NCBI GenBank assembly: GCA_016935935.1
Contig: JAFGPZ010000092.1
Span: 1 to 8,663, forward strand
DNA from: Deltaproteobacteria bacterium
Lineage (GTDB): Bacteria > Desulfobacterota > Syntrophia > Syntrophales > UBA2210
Length of the DNA stretch: 8,663 nt
Direction: 5' to 3'
Shown here: positions 5,991 through 8,663 of the stretch, piece after piece
Position numbering within the stretch: the first letter of the stretch is position 1
Layout of the letters: every line of letters begins with the position of its first letter
Made by a program: the position numbers and the translations under genes
The notes under the pieces: model-generated
What the model saw: only the letters and a program-made list of their open reading frames with translations
What the model was told of the DNA's origin: nothing
The model's database searches: none

Positions 5991-7718
5991 TCAACTCTTG
6001 AAGAGGCCGTACACTTTATCTATAACGCTTTTAACTATCTTTGATCTTTGAAGTTCCTCAGTCCACTTTTCTCCGGTCTCTGAGGACGCTTCGCCTTGAA
6101 GTTCGTCCTGTGCCTCGGTCCCCTTTTGATCGGCCCTTTTCTTTCTGTACGGCCGCGGTCTCCTCCGTCTCTGTCTTTCAGTTGCTCTTAGGGGCAGTTT
6201 TTCTTCAGGCCTCTGTTCCTCAACCGACGGAGAAGGTTCTACTGCCACTATCATACCGTTCGATATATCGGTCTCTTTCTTGACAATCTCAAATTGAGAC
6301 TCACCCCATACCATATCTGATTGCCCGGAAATGTGTATTGACACTTCATACTTACTTTCAAGATTATTCAGTTCCTTCCTCTTTTGATTGACCAGATAAT
6401 TACTAACCTCGTCGGGCAAAACTATCCTTATAGAAGAAGCTTCCGCCTTGACCGCTTCCGATTTGATCCTGCGGTAGGCATTGAGCGCCATATATTCTAT
6501 CGATGGCCTCATTCCACTTCCCCGGCAATGAGGACAGCGGGCATAGCTGATTTCCTGTATTGTCGACTGCTTCTTTTGACGTGAAAGCTCAAGCATGCCA
6601 AACTTCGATATCTTTGCCAGTTGTATCCTGGCCCTGTCAACGCTGAGGGCGTTTTTGAATGTCTTTTCTGTCTCAGCTATATGCTTCTGCTCCCTCATAT
6701 CAATAAAATCAATTACGATGAGCCCTCCCAGGTCTCTCAAACGGAGTTGCCTTGCTATTTCCTTTGCCGCTTCCAGGTTGGTCTTGTATGCCGTCTCTTC
6801 TACATCACGCCGGTTTGATGCGCGCCCTGAATTAACATCAATCGTAGTCATTGCTTCCGTTGGATTTATAACAAGATAGGCCCCCGATTTTAAATTCACT
6901 CGTTCCTGATATATCGCCTTGATCTGGTCTTCTATTGCATACTGGTCAAATATGGGGGTTTCATCTCTGTATTGCTTTACCATCTTGACTTGCCTCGGAG
7001 AAACAGTCCTGCAGTATTCCCTCATTTTCCTGTATGTATTGATATCATCGACGAGTATCTCTTCGATGTCCGAGGTATAGTAATCTCTGAATGCTTTCAC
7101 AGCAAAATCACTCTCGCGGTAGATTAGAGCCGGCGCGGGAAGTCTGGCAGCTTTTCTTTTTATATCTTTCAACAACCTTAAAAGCATCTGATAGTCGCGG
7201 GTCAGTTCCTGTTTCGTCCTGTTCATGCCCGCCGTTCTAACAATAAAACCTACGCCGTCTTCCTTGATAACCTGCTCCATTAACTCCTTAAGTCTTTTGC
7301 GGTCACTCTCGTCATCTATCTTGCGAGATATACCGGTACTGATCTTGTTGGGCATCAAAACGATATAGCGGCCCGGGAGTGATACATATGTGGTAAGCAT
7401 AGCCCCCTTATTCCCCTTTTCTTCCCTCAAAACCTTCACCAGGATTTCCTGCCCGACTGAGAGCTTGCCGCTTTTTTCATCAATATATTCCGTGCTCACG
7501 TCATGAAGAGGAAGAAAGCCATTCTTCTTGCCACCATAATCAACAAAGGCTGCTCGTAATCCCCGTTCCACCTTCTTCACTATCCCTTTATATATGTTAC
7601 CTGTTGTCGGCTCTTTGACCAACATTTTTATGTCGTACTCCTTCAACTGGCCATCTTCCACAATGGCCATCCTGCTCTCTTCCTCATCTATCGTATTTAT
7701 AAGCATCTTCTTAGACAC
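5991..7718 (-). CDS. rng: Ribonuclease E/G family endoribonuclease (RNase G-like)
   Basis: This cytoplasmic endoribonuclease cuts single-stranded A/U-rich RNA and prefers 5'-monophosphate ends; the family acts in rRNA maturation and mRNA decay. An S1 RNA-binding domain lies at about 36-115 (IYKGIVKKVERGLRAAFVDYG), followed by GRYIVLMPN (116-124) and the RNase H-like DNase I-type core. Asp294 in TIDVNSGRAS and Asp337 in VIDFIDM match the metal-binding pair of RNase E. CPHCRGSG (395-402) is the Zn-link that holds the dimer. At 575 residues it is longer than E. coli RNase G (about 489) but lacks the long scaffold of RNase E. The extra tail has an Arg/Lys patch (515-528) and a terminal amphipathic stretch (560-574). 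The start is GTG at 7718 with AAAGGAGG at 7737-7730. An internal ATG at 7706 is possible but lies 23 nt from that site. Confidence 0.95.
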   Translation of the reverse strand: MSKKMLINTIDEEESRMAIVEDGQLKEYDIKMLVKEPTTGNIYKGIVKKVERGLRAAFVDYGGKKNGFLPLHDVSTEYIDEKSGKLSVGQEILVKVLREEKGNKGAMLTTYVSLPGRYIVLMPNKISTGISRKIDDESDRKRLKELMEQVIKEDGVGFIVRTAGMNRTKQELTRDYQMLLRLLKDIKRKAARLPAPALIYRESDFAVKAFRDYYTSDIEEILVDDINTYRKMREYCRTVSPRQVKMVKQYRDETPIFDQYAIEDQIKAIYQERVNLKSGAYLVINPTEAMTTIDVNSGRASNRRDVEETAYKTNLEAAKEIARQLRLRDLGGLIVIDFIDMREQKHIAETEKTFKNALSVDRARIQLAKISKFGMLELSRQKKQSTIQEISYARCPHCRGSGMRPSIEYMALNAYRRIKSEAVKAEASSIRIVLPDEVSNYLVNQKRKELNNLESKYEVSIHISGQSDMVWGESQFEIVKKETDISNGMIVAVEPSPSVEEQRPEEKLPLRATERQRRRRPRPYRKKRADQKGTEAQDELQGEASSETGEKWTEELQRSKIVKSVIDKVYGLFKS

Positions 7719-7729
7719 AACAACACCTT

Positions 7730-7737
7730 CCTCCTTT
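7730..7737 (-). promoter_or_regulatory. Strong ribosome binding site of rng, overlapping the upstream stop codon
   Basis: AAAGGAGG is a near-perfect anti-16S match ending 11 nt before the GTG start at 7718; a second AAGG lies closer, at 7729-7726. Its first bases are part of the TAA (7738-7736) of the upstream YrdC-family gene. Ribosomes finishing that gene are therefore placed at the rng initiation site, suggesting coupling. Confidence 0.7.
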
Positions 7738-8344
7738 ACAAAAAGGCACTCACATCTCCGCTTCCGGACCTTATGACCTCTGGAACATCATCAACAAGAT
7801 TTACGATGCTCGATAATCCTGAATCAATTATGCCCCCGTCAACAAACAAATCAATGCGATTCTTGAATTTTTGTTCCATTGCAAAGGGATCAAACATTAT
7901 TTCGCCATCTTCCGCTGTTACGCTGGTACTGATAATTGGACGACCAAATTCTCTTACAATGTCAACACAAATCTTGTTATCGGGAATCCTGATACCTACC
8001 ATCTTCCTTTTCGGCACCAATACCTTTGGAACGAGCCTGGATGCCTCCAGTAGAAATGTATAGGGTCCCGGCAGGCACCGCTTCATTACCTTGTAGGCAT
8101 AGTTGGATACGACTGCGTAGTTGCTGATATCGCTGAGATCTGCACATACTATGCTGAATGGCTTCTTTTTGCTCCTCTGTTTGATCTCGTATATCTTTTC
8201 GATCCCCCTTTTATTTAAAAGGTCACATCCCATCCCATACACAGTATCGGTCGGGTATACGATTATACCTCCCTCATCAAGCACCTTGACAGCTTTTCTA
8301 ATCAACCTCATCTGAGGATTTTCACTGTTAATGCTGACCAACAC
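7736..8344 (-). CDS. Sua5/YrdC/YciO family protein, probable threonylcarbamoyl-AMP synthase
   Basis: The YrdC fold binds ATP, threonine and bicarbonate to make threonylcarbamoyl-AMP for the universal t6A37 modification of ANN-decoding tRNAs. The 202-residue product shows the fold signatures GGIIVYPTDTVYGMGC (25-40), KQRSKKKP (55-62), PGPYTFLLEA (92-101), VGIRIPDN (116-123) and a GSGDVSAFL terminus. Overall it resembles the YciO branch (NPQMRLI start, VPKRK, GDVxxFL end). It keeps the K-x-R-S motif that TsaC/YrdC enzymes use. The second TsaC motif, S-x-N in a STSAN context, reads STSVT (139-143) here. The activity is therefore likely but not certain. The start is a GTG at 8344 with GGGGGAG 8 nt upstream; the next codon is TTG. 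It is first in an apparent two-gene operon with rng. Confidence 0.92.
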   Translation of the reverse strand: MLVSINSENPQMRLIRKAVKVLDEGGIIVYPTDTVYGMGCDLLNKRGIEKIYEIKQRSKKKPFSIVCADLSDISNYAVVSNYAYKVMKRCLPGPYTFLLEASRLVPKVLVPKRKMVGIRIPDNKICVDIVREFGRPIISTSVTAEDGEIMFDPFAMEQKFKNRIDLFVDGGIIDSGLSSIVNLVDDVPEVIRSGSGDVSAFL

Positions 8345-8352
8345 TTCGATTA

Positions 8353-8359
8353 CTCCCCC
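8353..8359 (-). promoter_or_regulatory. Ribosome binding site of the YrdC-family gene
   Basis: GGGGGAG lies 8 nt before the GTG at 8344-8342 and supports that non-ATG start. A small possible leader hairpin (8374-8378 with 8385-8389, 5 bp, 6-nt loop) sits 14 nt further upstream. Confidence 0.55.
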
Positions 8360-8419
8360 ACGGAAAACTAGGCAGATAAAGCCCTATCTAAACAATTAAT
8401 ATCTTGGTCAATTCAGCAA

Positions 8420-8446
8420 CTTATAATCTTTTTAGAATACTGTCAA
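8420..8446 (-). promoter_or_regulatory. Putative promoter of the YrdC-family gene and rng
   Basis: A perfect TTGACA -35 (8446-8441, minus strand) is followed after 15 nt by TATAAG (8425-8420), 5 of 6 for the -10. The 15-nt spacer is shorter than ideal, which often goes with activator dependence. Transcription would start near 8413, leaving a leader of about 70 nt. The 13-bp tandem repeat ends directly at the -35 box. Confidence 0.5.
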
Positions 8447-8472
8447 CATATTTTGCCATCATATTTTGCCAT
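8447..8472. repeat. Tandem 13-bp direct repeat, two perfect copies
   Basis: CATATTTTGCCAT occurs twice head to tail (8447-8459 and 8460-8472), with two further matching bases. It lies in the intergenic region between the YrdC-family gene and the partial gene at the window end. On the minus strand it reads as two ATGGCAAAATATG units immediately upstream of the TTGACA box, the usual place for an UP element or an activator site. Confidence 0.85.
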
Positions 8473-8541
8473 CAATCGGGGAGGATTATACCGGCACCAT
8501 AGGGATAAATAGCTGGAGTGGAATAAAGTCTATTTAACAGT

Positions 8542-8663
8542 TTATGTTACAGGAGGGTCGGGATTTGGCACATCATATACATAGTCATCGATCTGTTTGG
8601 GGTCAAGCTCCTTTTTTGCGTAATCCATATAGATTTTATCTTTCATAAAGAGCTCAAACAAGT
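8542..8663 (-). CDS. 3' end of an unrecognised protein gene (partial)
   Basis: One minus-strand frame enters from the window edge and ends at TAA (8544-8542), giving 39 C-terminal residues. They are charged, starting LFELFMKDKIYMDYAKKELD, with an acidic, proline-rich end (DVPNPDPPVT). I do not recognise the family from this piece. The composition and the absence of stops look coding, but the fragment is short. An internal ATG (MKDKIYM) has no good ribosome binding site, so a separate 34-residue gene is less likely than the tail of a longer one. The YrdC-family gene lies 197 bp downstream with its own putative promoter. No clear terminator hairpin follows the stop. Confidence 0.55.
   Translation of the reverse strand, partial: LFELFMKDKIYMDYAKKELDPKQIDDYVYDVPNPDPPVT

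Noticed and set aside
8485..8490. Perfect TATAAT on the minus strand as an alternative promoter for the YrdC-family gene
   Set aside because: No acceptable -35 hexamer lies 16-18 nt upstream and there is no extended -10; the TTGACA-based promoter at 8420-8446 is better placed.

Overview
The window looks like ordinary chromosomal housekeeping DNA from a Gram-negative, moderately AT-leaning bacterium. The best guess is a deltaproteobacterium (Desulfobacterota, Syntrophales- or Geobacter-like). The guess rests on protein style and on the grouping of yggT, a DUF167 gene and proC beside murJ, plus an RNase E/G gene; it is inference, not a database result. I saw no CRISPR array, insertion sequence, phage gene, tRNA or rRNA, and no convincing unknown multi-gene system. 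The interest lies in fine structure: start codons, promoter architecture, motif changes and an intercistronic hairpin.

Layout from left to right. Positions 1-130 hold no gene I can support. metF (methylenetetrahydrofolate reductase, minus strand, ends at 131) most likely starts at a TTG at 1015. It is divergent from an exported AMIN/Amidase_3/LysM peptidoglycan amidase (1162-2718, plus). That gene converges on murJ (2779-4395, minus), the last gene of a compact minus-strand operon running yggT (from 5014), a DUF167 gene, then murJ. An ATGA overlap couples the last two. proC (5139-5957, plus) is divergent from yggT and converges on rng (5991-7718, minus). rng lies 17 bp downstream of a YrdC/YciO-family gene (7736-8344, minus), and its ribosome binding site overlaps that gene's stop codon. 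A 197-bp intergenic region follows, with a TTGACA promoter next to a 13-bp tandem repeat. The window ends inside the 3' end of an unrecognised minus-strand gene (8542-8663).

Functional themes. There is envelope growth (lipid II flipping by MurJ, septal peptidoglycan cleavage by the amidase, and the membrane protein YggT). There is RNA metabolism (RNase G and a threonylcarbamoyl-AMP synthase family protein, probably co-transcribed). There are also two biosynthetic enzymes, MetF for C1/methionine and ProC for proline. All promoter and terminator calls are by eye and tentative.
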